Positions 9,030 through 18,092 of a DNA stretch of 55,689 nt are shown here, one piece after another; the stretch's first letter is position 1, and every line of letters starts with the position of its first letter. A program made the position numbers and the translations under genes. The stretch comes from Alphaproteobacteria bacterium (lineage in GTDB: Bacteria; Pseudomonadota; Alphaproteobacteria; Sphingomonadales; Kordiimonadaceae): assembly GCA_006226495.1 (NCBI GenBank), contig SBGU01000050.1:1-55689 (forward strand). Direction: 5' to 3'. Under the pieces are notes generated by a model. The model saw nothing but the letters and a program-made list of their open reading frames with translations. It had not been told where the DNA came from and ran no database searches.

Positions 9030-9725
9030 TTAAAGCGCGCCGTCGATCGCTTCCTTCAGGGCATCGAGGCCATTGCTGTCCACCCGTTTGCCATTGACAA
9101 ACAGGGTCGGTGTGCCCTGGACATCATATACTTTCTGGGCATTCTGGGTCAGTTCCACCAGATGCTTGTGCATGTTGGTGTCCGACAGGCAGCGGTCGAA
9201 TTCGGTGCGGCTGATGCCGACCCGGCGCGCAAGCGCGGCCAGTTCGTCGATCGGCTTTTCAGACCCGGCCCATTCGCGCTGGCGCGCAAAATAGATCTGC
9301 ATCATCTTCTTGGTACTTTCCATGTCGCCGCAACGCGCCACGGCGGATGCCGCCAGGTCAAGCTGGTTCAGGATATAGTTGCGGTAAACAAAGCGCACCT
9401 TGCCGCTTTCGATATAGTCCTTCTCGATTTCCGGGAACACCGCCTTGTAGAAGGCCGCGCAGTGCGGGCAGGTCAGCGACGCATATTCGATCACTTCCAC
9501 GGGCGCATCGGCGCTGCCATAGACAATGTCACCCCAGGTGCCGGTCTGGCTGACCGCAGGATCAACCGCAACCTGGCTGTCGGCAGCCCGTGGCAGGCCG
9601 TCCATCTGCTTGCCGTCGGCGCTGTCGCCCGCCTTGTCGCCGCCATCACAGGCGGCAAGCGCCAGAAAACCGGCCAGAAGGCCAGCCATACGCATGTTGG
9701 AACCGAATTTCTTGTAGATAGCCAT
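9030..9725 (-). CDS. DsbA-family thiol:disulfide oxidoreductase, putative lipoprotein
   Basis: 231 residues. The N-terminus has a membrane stretch ending in the lipobox LAAC (Cys26), so the protein is probably anchored to the periplasmic side of a membrane. A 40-residue linker leads to a thioredoxin fold with active site C86-P-H-C89 and a cis-proline loop in VQGTPTLFVNG. It belongs to the DSBA-like/BdbD group that oxidises or isomerises periplasmic thiols. ATG 9725 follows TGAGGAC; a GTG four codons earlier is less likely. It is the downstream member of a tandem pair. Alphaproteobacteria often keep such genes between DUF721 and smc. Confidence 0.88.
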   Translation of the reverse strand: MAIYKKFGSNMRMAGLLAGFLALAACDGGDKAGDSADGKQMDGLPRAADSQVAVDPAVSQTGTWGDIVYGSADAPVEVIEYASLTCPHCAAFYKAVFPEIEKDYIESGKVRFVYRNYILNQLDLAASAVARCGDMESTKKMMQIYFARQREWAGSEKPIDELAALARRVGISRTEFDRCLSDTNMHKHLVELTQNAQKVYDVQGTPTLFVNGKRVDSNGLDALKEAIDGAL

Positions 9726-9805
9726 GTCCTCACCCACTAGATATTGTGTTTTACAATGTCAGGCGCTGCCTGACGAGTCAATTCTTGCGCCAGACCGGAC
9801 CAGGC

Positions 9806-10408
9806 TTATTGCCCGCCCTCGATCAATTGTTTCAGGTCTTCAAGCTCGTGCTTCACGGTCGGCACGCCATTGATCACGAGGGTCGGTATGCGTTCGATTT
9901 TATAGAGCTTGATGCCGTCCTGTTTGCTCATCACCAGGGTTTTGGCCAGGTCCTCGTTATCGAGGCAGGCGGCAAACGCCTCCTTGCTGACCCCCGATTT
10001 GGCGGCGATCGCAAAGACGGCTTCATAATAGTTCGGCGACCGTATCCATTGCTGCTGTTCGGCGAACAGTGCCGCGATCATGGTTTTGGTCGCTTCCACG
10101 TCCCCCGTGCAGCGGGACGCCAGCGACGCCACCATGTCATAGGGGTCGCGCACGAAGTTGCGGAACACGAAACGCACCTTGCCGGTGTCGATATATTGTT
10201 TCTTGAATTCGGGGAACACGTCGGTCGAAAAATGCGCACAGTGCGGGCAGGTCAGCGAAGCATATTCGATGATCTCCACCGGCGCCGACACACTGCCATA
10301 GACAATGTCGCCAGACTGGACCGCGGGCGCCGCATCTGTTGCAGATGCAACAGAAACAGGAACCAGAATCGACAGAATTGTTGCTACCTGCAACATGAAA
10401 CGTGTCAT
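9806..10408 (-). CDS. DsbA-family thiol:disulfide oxidoreductase, secreted
   Basis: 200 residues from the ATG behind GGGGGAG. A Sec signal peptide (about 1-23, hydrophobic ILSILVPVSVASA) precedes a thioredoxin domain with C54-P-H-C57 and the cis-proline loop IERIPTLVING. The core around the active site (DIVYGS, APVE, IEYASLTCPHC) is almost the same as in the next gene, so the pair arose by tandem duplication. This copy is soluble and periplasmic, while the other is lipid-anchored. It lies 20 bp after the DUF721 gene in a probable operon. Confidence 0.88.
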   Translation of the reverse strand: MTRFMLQVATILSILVPVSVASATDAAPAVQSGDIVYGSVSAPVEIIEYASLTCPHCAHFSTDVFPEFKKQYIDTGKVRFVFRNFVRDPYDMVASLASRCTGDVEATKTMIAALFAEQQQWIRSPNYYEAVFAIAAKSGVSKEAFAACLDNEDLAKTLVMSKQDGIKLYKIERIPTLVINGVPTVKHELEDLKQLIEGGQ

Positions 10409-10427
10409 ACCAAACTCCCCCAATCGA

Positions 10428-10955
10428 TCACTTGACCTGGCCCTTCGGTTTCGGGCCCAACACATATTCTCCAAGGCTTTTAACCGCTTGGCGCAGCGGG
10501 CTCAACTCCCCCGTACCGGTCAGGGCGTCAAGCTTTGCTTTCTCCGGCGCCGCCAGCGGCTGTTTCGCCATCTGGGCCCGCACAATCTTGCGCGGCAACG
10601 GCCCCTGGACCACCGACATTTTGGCAACCGCGCCATATCCGAAAAAAGCGTTTGTTTTCTCGATGATACGCGGCGCCTTGTGGCTGAGAAGCGGCGCAAA
10701 GGCCGATTCCGTCCTGACCACCAGGGTCGCGCCCATGCGTTCCCCGCGCGGGAAAACCAGCTTCACCGGCACGGTACTGCCGGCCAGTTCCACGCCCACA
10801 ATGTCAGCCCAGCGGGTAATGACCTCGGCCTGCAGGAAGCCGCGCTTGCGCATGGTGCCGGCCAGCAGTTTTCCAACCGCCGCAGATGCGGGGGTGGTCT
10901 TCATGCGCCGGTCGTCGGATTTGCGCGTCTCGGATTTGCGCGGGGGTTCCGCCAT
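10428..10955 (-). CDS. DUF721 (DciA-like) protein
   Basis: 175 residues. The DUF721 core is seen at about 20-110 (VGKLLAGTMRKRGF, then EVITRWADIVG, and a later TESAFAPLLSHKAPRIIEKTNAFFGYGAV). Members related to DciA help load the replicative helicase DnaB in bacteria that lack DnaC. Whether this alphaproteobacterial form has that role is inferred. The lysine/arginine-rich N-terminus and proline-containing C-terminal tail look flexible. It is divergent from mutY and leads the dsbA unit. Confidence 0.82.
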   Translation of the reverse strand: MAEPPRKSETRKSDDRRMKTTPASAAVGKLLAGTMRKRGFLQAEVITRWADIVGVELAGSTVPVKLVFPRGERMGATLVVRTESAFAPLLSHKAPRIIEKTNAFFGYGAVAKMSVVQGPLPRKIVRAQMAKQPLAAPEKAKLDALTGTGELSPLRQAVKSLGEYVLGPKPKGQVK

Positions 10956-11049
10956 GGGGCTTGCTCTATTCTACGCAATGACTATGGTTCAGTGCTATCA
11001 AACGCCCCCCATGGGCACAAGGACAAAGCACCCGCTTCAACGAGCCGTG

Positions 11050-12096
11050 ATGACCAGCCTCGCCGCCGATCTTCTTGCCTGGTACGATGCCAACCGACGC
11101 CGCCTGCCCTGGCGCGCGGAACCGGGCGCGCATGCCGACCCCTATGCCGTGTGGCTGTCGGAAGTGATGCTGCAGCAGACCACGGTCGCGACCGTGAAGG
11201 ATTATTTCGCCCGCTTCATGAAAAAATGGCCGACCGTAACCGCACTGGCCGCAGCACCCCTCGATGATGTGCTGAAGGAATGGGCCGGCCTTGGTTATTA
11301 TGCCCGCGCCCGCAACCTGCATAAATGTGCGACCGTGGTGGCCCGCGATTTTGGCGGCAAATTCCCGGACACCGAAGCCGGCCTCCGGGCCCTGCCCGGC
11401 GTTGGCGACTATACCGCCGCCGCCATTGCCGCCATCGCGTTTGATGTGCCCGCCACGGTGGTTGACGGCAATGTGGAGCGGGTGATCAGCCGCCTCAGGC
11501 GCCTTGAAGAAGAATTGCCGGGTGCCAAAAAATCGATCCGGGCCCTGACCGGCGAGATCACGCCCGACCGACGCCCGGGCGATTTTGCCCAGGCCATGAT
11601 GGACCTTGGTGCCACCGTGTGCACACCCCGCAATCCCAAATGCCTGTTGTGCCCCTGGGCGCGCGCCTGTGCCGCCCGCGCGGCGGGTGATGCCGAACGT
11701 TTCCCGCAGAAAGCGCCAAAGAAAGAAAAACCCACCCGCCGCGCGGTCGCCTTCTGGCTGGTGCATGATGGCCATGTGCTTCTGGAAAGGCGTGCGCCCA
11801 AGGGGCTTCTGGGCGGCATGCCGGGGCTGTATTCAACGCCCTGGACCGAACGGCCCGATTTCCCGGCCAAGGCCGAATGGCTGACGTCGGTACCGAGCGA
11901 CGATTACTGGAAACCGGTTGAGGGGCTGGCCAAACACACCTTTACCCATTTTCATCTGGAAACCCGGCTGGTGTCGGCCAAGGCCGCACAGCGGCTTAAC
12001 CTGGAGAACGGGTTCTGGCATCCGCTGGACCGGCTGGACGATGTCGGCCTGCCGACCGTATTTGCCAAAATGGCGAAACTGGTTTCAGGCCAGTAG
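11050..12096 (+). CDS. mutY: A/G-specific adenine DNA glycosylase
   Basis: 348 residues. The N-terminal helix-hairpin-helix glycosylase has the catalytic Glu in SEVMLQQTTVATV, the hairpin LPGVGDYTAAAIAAIAF and the catalytic Asp in VDGNVERV. The iron-sulphur ligands follow in CTPRNPKCLLCPWARAC. The C-terminal third is the NUDIX-like 8-oxoG recognition domain (RRAVAFWLVHDGHVLLERR). It removes adenine mispaired with 8-oxoguanine. The frame is open upstream with in-frame ATGs at 10978 and 11011; 11050 matches the family's beginning best. It is divergent from DUF721, and the last 12 bp overlap the convergent HutD gene. Confidence 0.95.
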   Translation: MTSLAADLLAWYDANRRRLPWRAEPGAHADPYAVWLSEVMLQQTTVATVKDYFARFMKKWPTVTALAAAPLDDVLKEWAGLGYYARARNLHKCATVVARDFGGKFPDTEAGLRALPGVGDYTAAAIAAIAFDVPATVVDGNVERVISRLRRLEEELPGAKKSIRALTGEITPDRRPGDFAQAMMDLGATVCTPRNPKCLLCPWARACAARAAGDAERFPQKAPKKEKPTRRAVAFWLVHDGHVLLERRAPKGLLGGMPGLYSTPWTERPDFPAKAEWLTSVPSDDYWKPVEGLAKHTFTHFHLETRLVSAKAAQRLNLENGFWHPLDRLDDVGLPTVFAKMAKLVSGQ

Positions 12097-12675
12097 GCGC
12101 ACGGCCACGACCGCAGCCTGCACCGCGGCGGGGCCGGTGGCAGCAAGCAGGCAGTTGGTACCCTTGTCGAACACCAGGGTATCGCCGGTGCGCGCCGCGA
12201 CAAAACGCCCGTCCGGCCACTGCAGGGATGCCGGGCCGAACAGATGCACGGCAATCGGCGCGCCTTTGAGGGCAACCGGCTGCGGCACGGCCCCCAGGGT
12301 CATGACCGCGACATCGGTACGTGCATAACGCCGGTCGGACATCACGTTGAAATCCTTCACCGGGCCACCCAGCAGACGCCCGTAAACCGGCCAGTCGCCT
12401 TCAAACGGCACCGGCGTGAAAGGGTGGCTGAGATCGAGTGTTCCGGCTTCACCGGCATCCAGCACCATGCCCTTGCCTTCGATCAGCATGATCGTGCGGT
12501 CGACATGGGGAAATTTGGAAAACGGGCCGTCAGCGGTGACATCGGCGATGCTGATGCGCCATTTGAAGCCGTCACCCTCGTCTGTTGGCACAGACAGGAT
12601 TTCGGTCGTGCTGCCCTGCCCGTTTTTCCAGGGCATGGCCCGATAGTCGGCCGCTGTCAGGTGATGGAAGCTCAT
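12085..12675 (-). CDS. HutD/Ves family protein
   Basis: 196 residues matching the HutD (DUF886/Ves) bicupin family: an early PWKNGQGSTTEI motif, FKWRISIADVTADGPFSKFPHVDRTIMLIEG-like strands and a later RLLGGPVKDFNVM. Family members are linked to histidine utilisation, or to cold response (Ves), but their activity is undefined. No hut genes are nearby, so a HutD role is not supported by context. It overlaps mutY tail to tail. A 9-bp inverted repeat lies upstream at 12707-12729. Confidence 0.85.
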   Translation of the reverse strand: MSFHHLTAADYRAMPWKNGQGSTTEILSVPTDEGDGFKWRISIADVTADGPFSKFPHVDRTIMLIEGKGMVLDAGEAGTLDLSHPFTPVPFEGDWPVYGRLLGGPVKDFNVMSDRRYARTDVAVMTLGAVPQPVALKGAPIAVHLFGPASLQWPDGRFVAARTGDTLVFDKGTNCLLAATGPAAVQAAVVAVRLLA

Positions 12676-12706
12676 GGCGCAATACTCAACAAAACACAGG
12701 GTCTGT

Positions 12707-12729
12707 CATGGCCCGATGACCGGGCCATG
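12707..12729. repeat. Perfect 9-bp inverted repeat
   Basis: CATGGCCCG (12707-12715) and CGGGCCATG (12721-12729) surround a five-base loop, between the small lysine-rich gene and the HutD gene. It has no T-tract on either strand, so it is a weak terminator at best. It may act on mRNA stability or as a protein site. Confidence 0.5.
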
Positions 12730-12765
12730 GCTTGATTTCAAGGATAAGCGGGAATTAGGGCAGGA

Positions 12766-12879
12766 TTATAGTCCGTAGCCCGGACCGGCCTTCTTGGCAG
12801 CCTTGGCGGCTTTCTTTTCCTTCTTGTCCAGAAGCGGCTTTTTCTTCGCTTCTTTCTTGGTGTTGCGTTCCTTGCTCAT
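12766..12879 (-). CDS. 37-residue lysine-rich small protein
   Basis: A short open frame translating to MSKERNTKKEAKKKPLLDKK followed by EKKAAKAAKKAGPGYGL. An ATG with a good ribosome site (GGAG, eight bases away) and GC-biased third positions support translation. The protein is extremely basic, with about 15 lysines, no hydrophobic core and a glycine/aromatic end. Such composition suits nucleic-acid or ribosome binding, but I recognise no named family. It stands alone between the HutD gene and the ccrM terminator. Confidence 0.7.
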   Translation of the reverse strand: MSKERNTKKEAKKKPLLDKKEKKAAKAAKKAGPGYGL

Positions 12880-13057
12880 CACTTTATCTCCGTGCGGGCC
12901 GGGCACCGCACCATGGGCACCCTACGTCGGCCACAAGTGTCCTCCGCCCGCGCTAATATTGGGCGCAGGACAGCGGAAGACTGTGCTTAAATGGGCACCC
13001 TGTCACGCGGTTTCAGCACACATTAGAAAAGATTGCCGAACGCCTTTGCGTCCGAAG

Positions 13058-13090
13058 AAAACAGGCGCTCCCCGGGCAGAGGAGCGCCTG
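13058..13090 (-). terminator. Intrinsic terminator of ccrM
   Basis: A perfect 10-bp stem, CAGGCGCTCC (13062-13071) with GGAGCGCCTG (13081-13090), is followed on the minus strand by TTTTCTTC. It lies about 40 bp after the ccrM stop. Confidence 0.85.
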
Positions 13091-13130
13091 AACAAAAGCG
13101 CAGACGGGCATCCGCGCTTTCGGAGGTATT

Positions 13131-14378
<1,248 letters not shown>

Positions 14379-14389
14379 TCAGTTGTAAG

Positions 14390-15052
14390 CTATTCTTCAC
14401 TCAGAATCTGGCGAATCGGAGCAAAAGATTTGCGATGATGCGGGCTGACACCCACCAATCTTAGTGCCGCCATATGACGGGGCACACCATATCCTGCGTT
14501 TTGCTCCCATCCGTAGTCGGGATGCTGGAGGGCGAGATTTTTCATCAGCCGGTCGCGAAAAACTTTTGCGACGATACTGGCCGCCGCAATCGACAGCGAG
14601 CGGGCATCGCCCTTCACCAATGTGCGCGTCGGCAGGCCAAGGCCGGGGTCGCGGTTGCCGTCCACAAGGGCCCCAGATGGGCAGGTTTCAAGGCCTTCCA
14701 CCGCTCGCCGCATGGCCAGCATCGCGGCTTCAAGGATGTTGATCTCGTCGATTTCCGCAACCGACGCTTCGGCGATGCACACGGCAAGGGCCTGTTCGTG
14801 AATCAGGTCGAACAGATGTTCGCGTTTTTTTTCGGTCAGTTTCTTGCTGTCATTGAGCCCTACCGGCACCCGGTCGGGGTGCAGGATCACGGCGGCTGCG
14901 ACCACGGGGCCCGCAAGCGGGCCGCGCCCGACCTCATCGACACCACACACGGGGCCTACCACCTCTGCCATCAGGCGGGCTTCCGACGCCCAGTCGGGCC
15001 CGGCGGCGAGATCAAGCCCCGCGGCGGAAAAGAGTGTCTTGTCCTGTTTCAT
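14390..15052 (-). CDS. rnhB: Ribonuclease HII
   Basis: 220 residues. The catalytic start of the fold is [19 protein letters not shown], with the metal-binding pair D39-E40. Further acidic residues occur in the ALVDGNRDP and [18 protein letters not shown] regions. The enzyme cuts RNA in RNA/DNA hybrids and removes misincorporated ribonucleotides. ATG 15052 is preceded by a weak CAGGG. It lies upstream of ccrM in the same direction, a neighbourhood also known in other Alphaproteobacteria. Confidence 0.95.
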   Translation of the reverse strand: MKQDKTLFSAAGLDLAAGPDWASEARLMAEVVGPVCGVDEVGRGPLAGPVVAAAVILHPDRVPVGLNDSKKLTEKKREHLFDLIHEQALAVCIAEASVAEIDEINILEAAMLAMRRAVEGLETCPSGALVDGNRDPGLGLPTRTLVKGDARSLSIAAASIVAKVFRDRLMKNLALQHPDYGWEQNAGYGVPRHMAALRLVGVSPHHRKSFAPIRQILSEE

Positions 15053-15121
15053 GCCCTGCCCTGCGACCGTGTATGACCTCGCGCATTAAACAACGGCGCG
15101 GCCGGCCCCGCAATCGCATGC

Positions 15122-15335
15122 AACAGAAAAAGGCGCCACCTTCAGGAAGGGGGCGCCAGAGTGCTTGGGTAGGTTTAGGAGTGGAACGCAGAGCTGTCAC
15201 CCAAAGGCAAACGGGTAAAGCTCCGATACTCGGAACAGAATTGGGAAAGTTGGGGGTTGGTCGGGCCAGGATGGGCTCTTGGGGCTAGGGTCAGGGGTAT
15301 GATCCGCACCCCGGCCCGACCGGAACCTGTCATCA
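15122..15335 (-). ncRNA. Candidate structured small RNA with intrinsic terminator
   Basis: No gene occupies 15053-15523. On the minus strand, in order, I see a 9-bp stem GGTCGGGCC/GGCCCGACC enclosing a C-rich loop with an inner GGGGT/ACCCC stem, a TCCGA-GTA-TCGGA hairpin, a GAGCT...ACCC-loop-GGGT...AGCTC nested stem, and a GGCGCC-based 12-bp hairpin followed by TTTTT. The last element is a proper terminator with no protein gene upstream to serve. The signature sequences of SRP RNA and RNase P RNA were not found. I cannot name a family. The 5' end and promoter are unclear. Confidence 0.4.
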
Positions 15336-15523
15336 CCTTATGCTTTGACGCACAGAACCTGGAGCCGTGGCGATGACTGGCTCAATATGACCGCGACGCT
15401 CAGGATGCGAGCGAAACGCGGGCCAGACGTTCATGCCGCCGGCGGCGACGCCAGGTGCGGGTGGAACGTATCGGCTGGGAACTGGAAAGACCAACACTGG
15501 TCTTGGAGAGAAGTTCGGTAAAC

Positions 15524-15805
15524 ATGGCTTTTATCCTCGCTATAGTTGCCATCGTTGTATTTGTTTTACGTATGGCATTGTCGTTTGCTGTCGTTTTATG
15601 TGCCGTTACCCATTTTATTTGGGTTTGTCTTGCCGGCTACAGGCTTAATGTAGGCATGCACGAACAAAGGTTCAATAGCCCCCGTCCCGCTTTTTGCACG
15701 CTTCATCGCAAAAGCCGCCACAATCCTGTCACGATCCGCAGGAAACCGGGACAACGGCCGATCCGGGACCATTTTGCCGAGCCGCCCCCAATCCCCGCCC
15801 CATAA
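15524..15805 (+). CDS. Possible small membrane protein
   Basis: 93 residues if real. A hydrophobic segment of about 40 residues (MAFILAIVAIVVFVLRMALS, then FAVVLCAVTHFIWVCLAGY) would make one or two membrane helices, followed by a basic, proline-rich tail. A GGAGAG lies 14 bases before the ATG, which is rather far. A bidirectional terminator follows directly at 15812-15848, which favours a transcript here. Codon bias is weaker than in neighbours. I recognise no family. Confidence 0.3.
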   Translation: MAFILAIVAIVVFVLRMALSFAVVLCAVTHFIWVCLAGYRLNVGMHEQRFNSPRPAFCTLHRKSRHNPVTIRRKPGQRPIRDHFAEPPPIPAP

Positions 15806-15811
15806 ACCAAA

Positions 15812-15848
15812 GTAAAAAGGGGCACCACTGTGGGCACCCCTGTTTTAC
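15812..15848. terminator. Bidirectional terminator
   Basis: A GGGG/CCCC-based hairpin with an A-run on its left and TTTTAC on its right (outer arms GTAAAA and TTTTAC). It serves the rightward small frame and the leftward DUF465 gene. Confidence 0.7.
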
Positions 15849-15872
15849 TTCGCGCGCGACTGACCCTGATGG

Positions 15873-16109
15873 TCAGTTTTTGAGAAGGCCATAGATGGCG
15901 TCCTTCAGCACCATGCGCTTCTTGCGCAGGTCTTCCTCGGCAAACTCGGACGCCGGCGCGACGCCGGTTTCCATACGGTGGATTTCCCGGTTCAGGGCAT
16001 GATATTCGTCGGCCATATGGCGGAAATGTTCGTCATCCTGCTTCAGGGCCGTGATGCGGTCGGCAAATTCGGGAAATTCCTCACGCAGTTCGTGGGGGAC
16101 GTGGCTCAT
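15873..16109 (-). CDS. DUF465 (YdcH) family protein
   Basis: 78 residues, all helical, with the family pattern LREEFPEFADRITALKQDDEHFRHMADEY followed by a second helix ending RKKRMVLKDAIYGLLKN. Family members are short coiled-coil proteins without a proven role. The ATG follows AAGGAG. It stands alone between a bidirectional terminator and the VOC gene. Confidence 0.85.
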   Translation of the reverse strand: MSHVPHELREEFPEFADRITALKQDDEHFRHMADEYHALNREIHRMETGVAPASEFAEEDLRKKRMVLKDAIYGLLKN

Positions 16110-16229
16110 GGCGATGCTCCTTCTTGCTGTGTTGCAGCAAGACTAGTCCGGCCCAGCCTACGGCGGATTGATTTGCGTCAATCGCGAACGGAAAAGCGAA
16201 TTTGCCCGAAAAAGCGCCCCGCGTCGTGT

Positions 16230-16601
16230 TCAGACATGCTGGTCCAGCAGCACCGGGTTGCCGTCCGGGTCCAGCAGCATGCAACTGGCCGGGCCGGTGG
16301 TGGTCTCGTCGGCTTCCGATACCATGGTCATGCCCGCTGCCTTCAGCCGTTTCTGGATATCGCGTATATCGTCGAAACTGTCGAGTGTGTTGCAGTCGGC
16401 GTCCCAGCCGGGGTTGAAGGTCAGCATGTTCTTGTCGAACATGCCCTGGAAAAGCCCGATCACGCACGAGGGTGATTTCATGATCAACCAGCCCTGCGCC
16501 TGTTCGCCGGCAAAAACACTGAAGCCCAGCGTTTCATAGAAACTGCGTGATGCCGCGATGTCCTTCACCGCAAGGCTGAGTGAAAAATTCCCGAGTTGCA
16601 T
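16230..16601 (-). CDS. VOC (glyoxalase/bleomycin-resistance) family protein
   Basis: 123 residues with two beta-alpha-beta-beta-beta modules: FSLSLAVKDIAASRSFYETLGFSV opens the first, and the second ends GPASCMLLDPDGNPVLLDQHV. Many relatives are metal-dependent isomerases or dioxygenases, or drug-binding proteins; the ligand here is unknown. A strong GGAGGGG precedes the ATG. It is monocistronic by spacing. Confidence 0.85.
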   Translation of the reverse strand: MQLGNFSLSLAVKDIAASRSFYETLGFSVFAGEQAQGWLIMKSPSCVIGLFQGMFDKNMLTFNPGWDADCNTLDSFDDIRDIQKRLKAAGMTMVSEADETTTGPASCMLLDPDGNPVLLDQHV

Positions 16602-16664
16602 ATTCGTCCCCTCCTCCTGAGTACCTCAGGAAGTGTCGACAATATAATGGCACAGTGCAAGCCC

Positions 16665-17915
16665 TCAGGAGTCCTCGTCCCCGAACAGCAGCGCCGTGCC
16701 TTCACCTTCGACCGCCTCGACATTCTTGAGCGCACGCAGCATTACCCGTTTGCGTTTCTGGATCTCTTCGGTCTGGTTCATGGCGGTGTTCAACTGTTTG
16801 GCGATCTTGTCGACATCGTCGCCGAATTTCTCGAATTCGCGCTTCACCGCGCCCAGCACATCCCAGACCTCGTCCGCGCGTTCCTGCAGTGCAAGCTGGC
16901 GGAAGCCCATGCGGAAGGTGCTCAGAAGCACCTGGAAGTTGGTTGGCCCGGCCACAGTGACCTTCAGGTCCCGCTGCAGGCTTTCAAAAAGGCCCGGGCG
17001 CCTGAGCACTTCGGCATACAGGCCCTCGGTCGGCAGGAACAGGATCGCCCAGTCGGTGGTGTGCGGCGGATTGATATATTTATCGCTGATATCCTTCGCG
17101 AACTTGCGGATCGAGCGCTCAAGGCTTTTACCCGCCTCGTCGATGCCCTGCTTGTCGCCGATTTCGGTGGCACCCAGCAGGCGTTCATAATCCTCGGTCG
17201 GGAATTTGGCGTCGATAGGCAGATAGACGGCGCGTTCGGCTCCAGGCACGCGGATGCCATATTCCACCCGCTCACCACCCGACGGCTTGCCGCAGTCATA
17301 GTTGGCGACAAATTGGTCCTGGGTCAGGAAATCCTCGATCAGCAGGCCAAGCTGCACCTCGCCGAATGTGCCACGGGATTTGACGTTCGTGAGCACGCGC
17401 TTCAGGTCGCCCACCCCGGTGGCCAGTTGCTGCATTTCGCCAAGGCCGCGCTGCACCGCTTCCAGCCGCTCGGACACCGCCTTGAAGCTTTCACTCAGGC
17501 GCTTTTCCAGCGTGGTTTGCAGCTTTTCATCCACGGTCTTGCGCATTTCGTCGAGCTTCTGGCTGTTTTCCTGCCGAAGTTCTTTCATCTTCTCGTCCAG
17601 CTTGTCGCGGAACTTCAACTGATCCTCGGCCTGCGCTGCACCCAGCTTGCGCACGGATTCGGACAGCTCGGAAATCACCTTCGCAAGCTCGAAACGGTTT
17701 TCGCGGAACTGCTGGCCAAACTCGGCGCGCGTGGCCTGCTCGCGGCGCTCGGCGGCCTGGCCCATGTCGGAGATACGGGTTTCGATTCGCATCAACTGGC
17801 CATCGTCGCCTGCGCCCATGCGGCCCTTCAGGCCCCTGATCTCGAGCAAAAGCCACAGGACCAGCAGCAACAGGAGCCCGGCCCCGCCCAACAGCATCAT
17901 TTCAAACTCGGTCAT
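16665..17915 (-). CDS. rmuC: DNA recombination protein RmuC homologue
   Basis: 416 residues. An N-terminal membrane anchor (about 6-25) is followed by a long coiled coil (residues 40-170) and the RmuC nuclease-like domain (KSRGTFGEVQLGLLIEDFL, then LPIDAKFPTEDYERLL and LFLPTEGLYAEVLRRPGL). RmuC limits rearrangement between inverted repeats and belongs to the PD-(D/E)XK-like group. The ATG at 17915 is chosen because GGGGAGAG precedes it; the upstream extension is not family-like. Confidence 0.92.
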   Translation of the reverse strand: MTEFEMMLLGGAGLLLLLVLWLLLEIRGLKGRMGAGDDGQLMRIETRISDMGQAAERREQATRAEFGQQFRENRFELAKVISELSESVRKLGAAQAEDQLKFRDKLDEKMKELRQENSQKLDEMRKTVDEKLQTTLEKRLSESFKAVSERLEAVQRGLGEMQQLATGVGDLKRVLTNVKSRGTFGEVQLGLLIEDFLTQDQFVANYDCGKPSGGERVEYGIRVPGAERAVYLPIDAKFPTEDYERLLGATEIGDKQGIDEAGKSLERSIRKFAKDISDKYINPPHTTDWAILFLPTEGLYAEVLRRPGLFESLQRDLKVTVAGPTNFQVLLSTFRMGFRQLALQERADEVWDVLGAVKREFEKFGDDVDKIAKQLNTAMNQTEEIQKRKRVMLRALKNVEAVEGEGTALLFGDEDS

Positions 17916-18092
17916 ACAACTCTCCCCGCGCACCGCATTCACCTAAGGGCGTACCGCAGTCGCCCCCGCACGCGCAAGGCTTGACGCAAACCGGGGCCTA
18001 TGCTTCGTTCATGTCACTTGGGTCCGGCCTAAATCAACCTCCGTCAGACATGGGTCTAATCGGCGGGCGGGACCCCAGGGAAACAGAAGGAA

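Noticed and set aside
15122-15335. 4.5S RNA, tmRNA or RNase P RNA gene
   Set aside because: The conserved GGAAGGAAGCAGC, tRNA-like ends and GAGGAAAGTCC signatures are absent on both strands.
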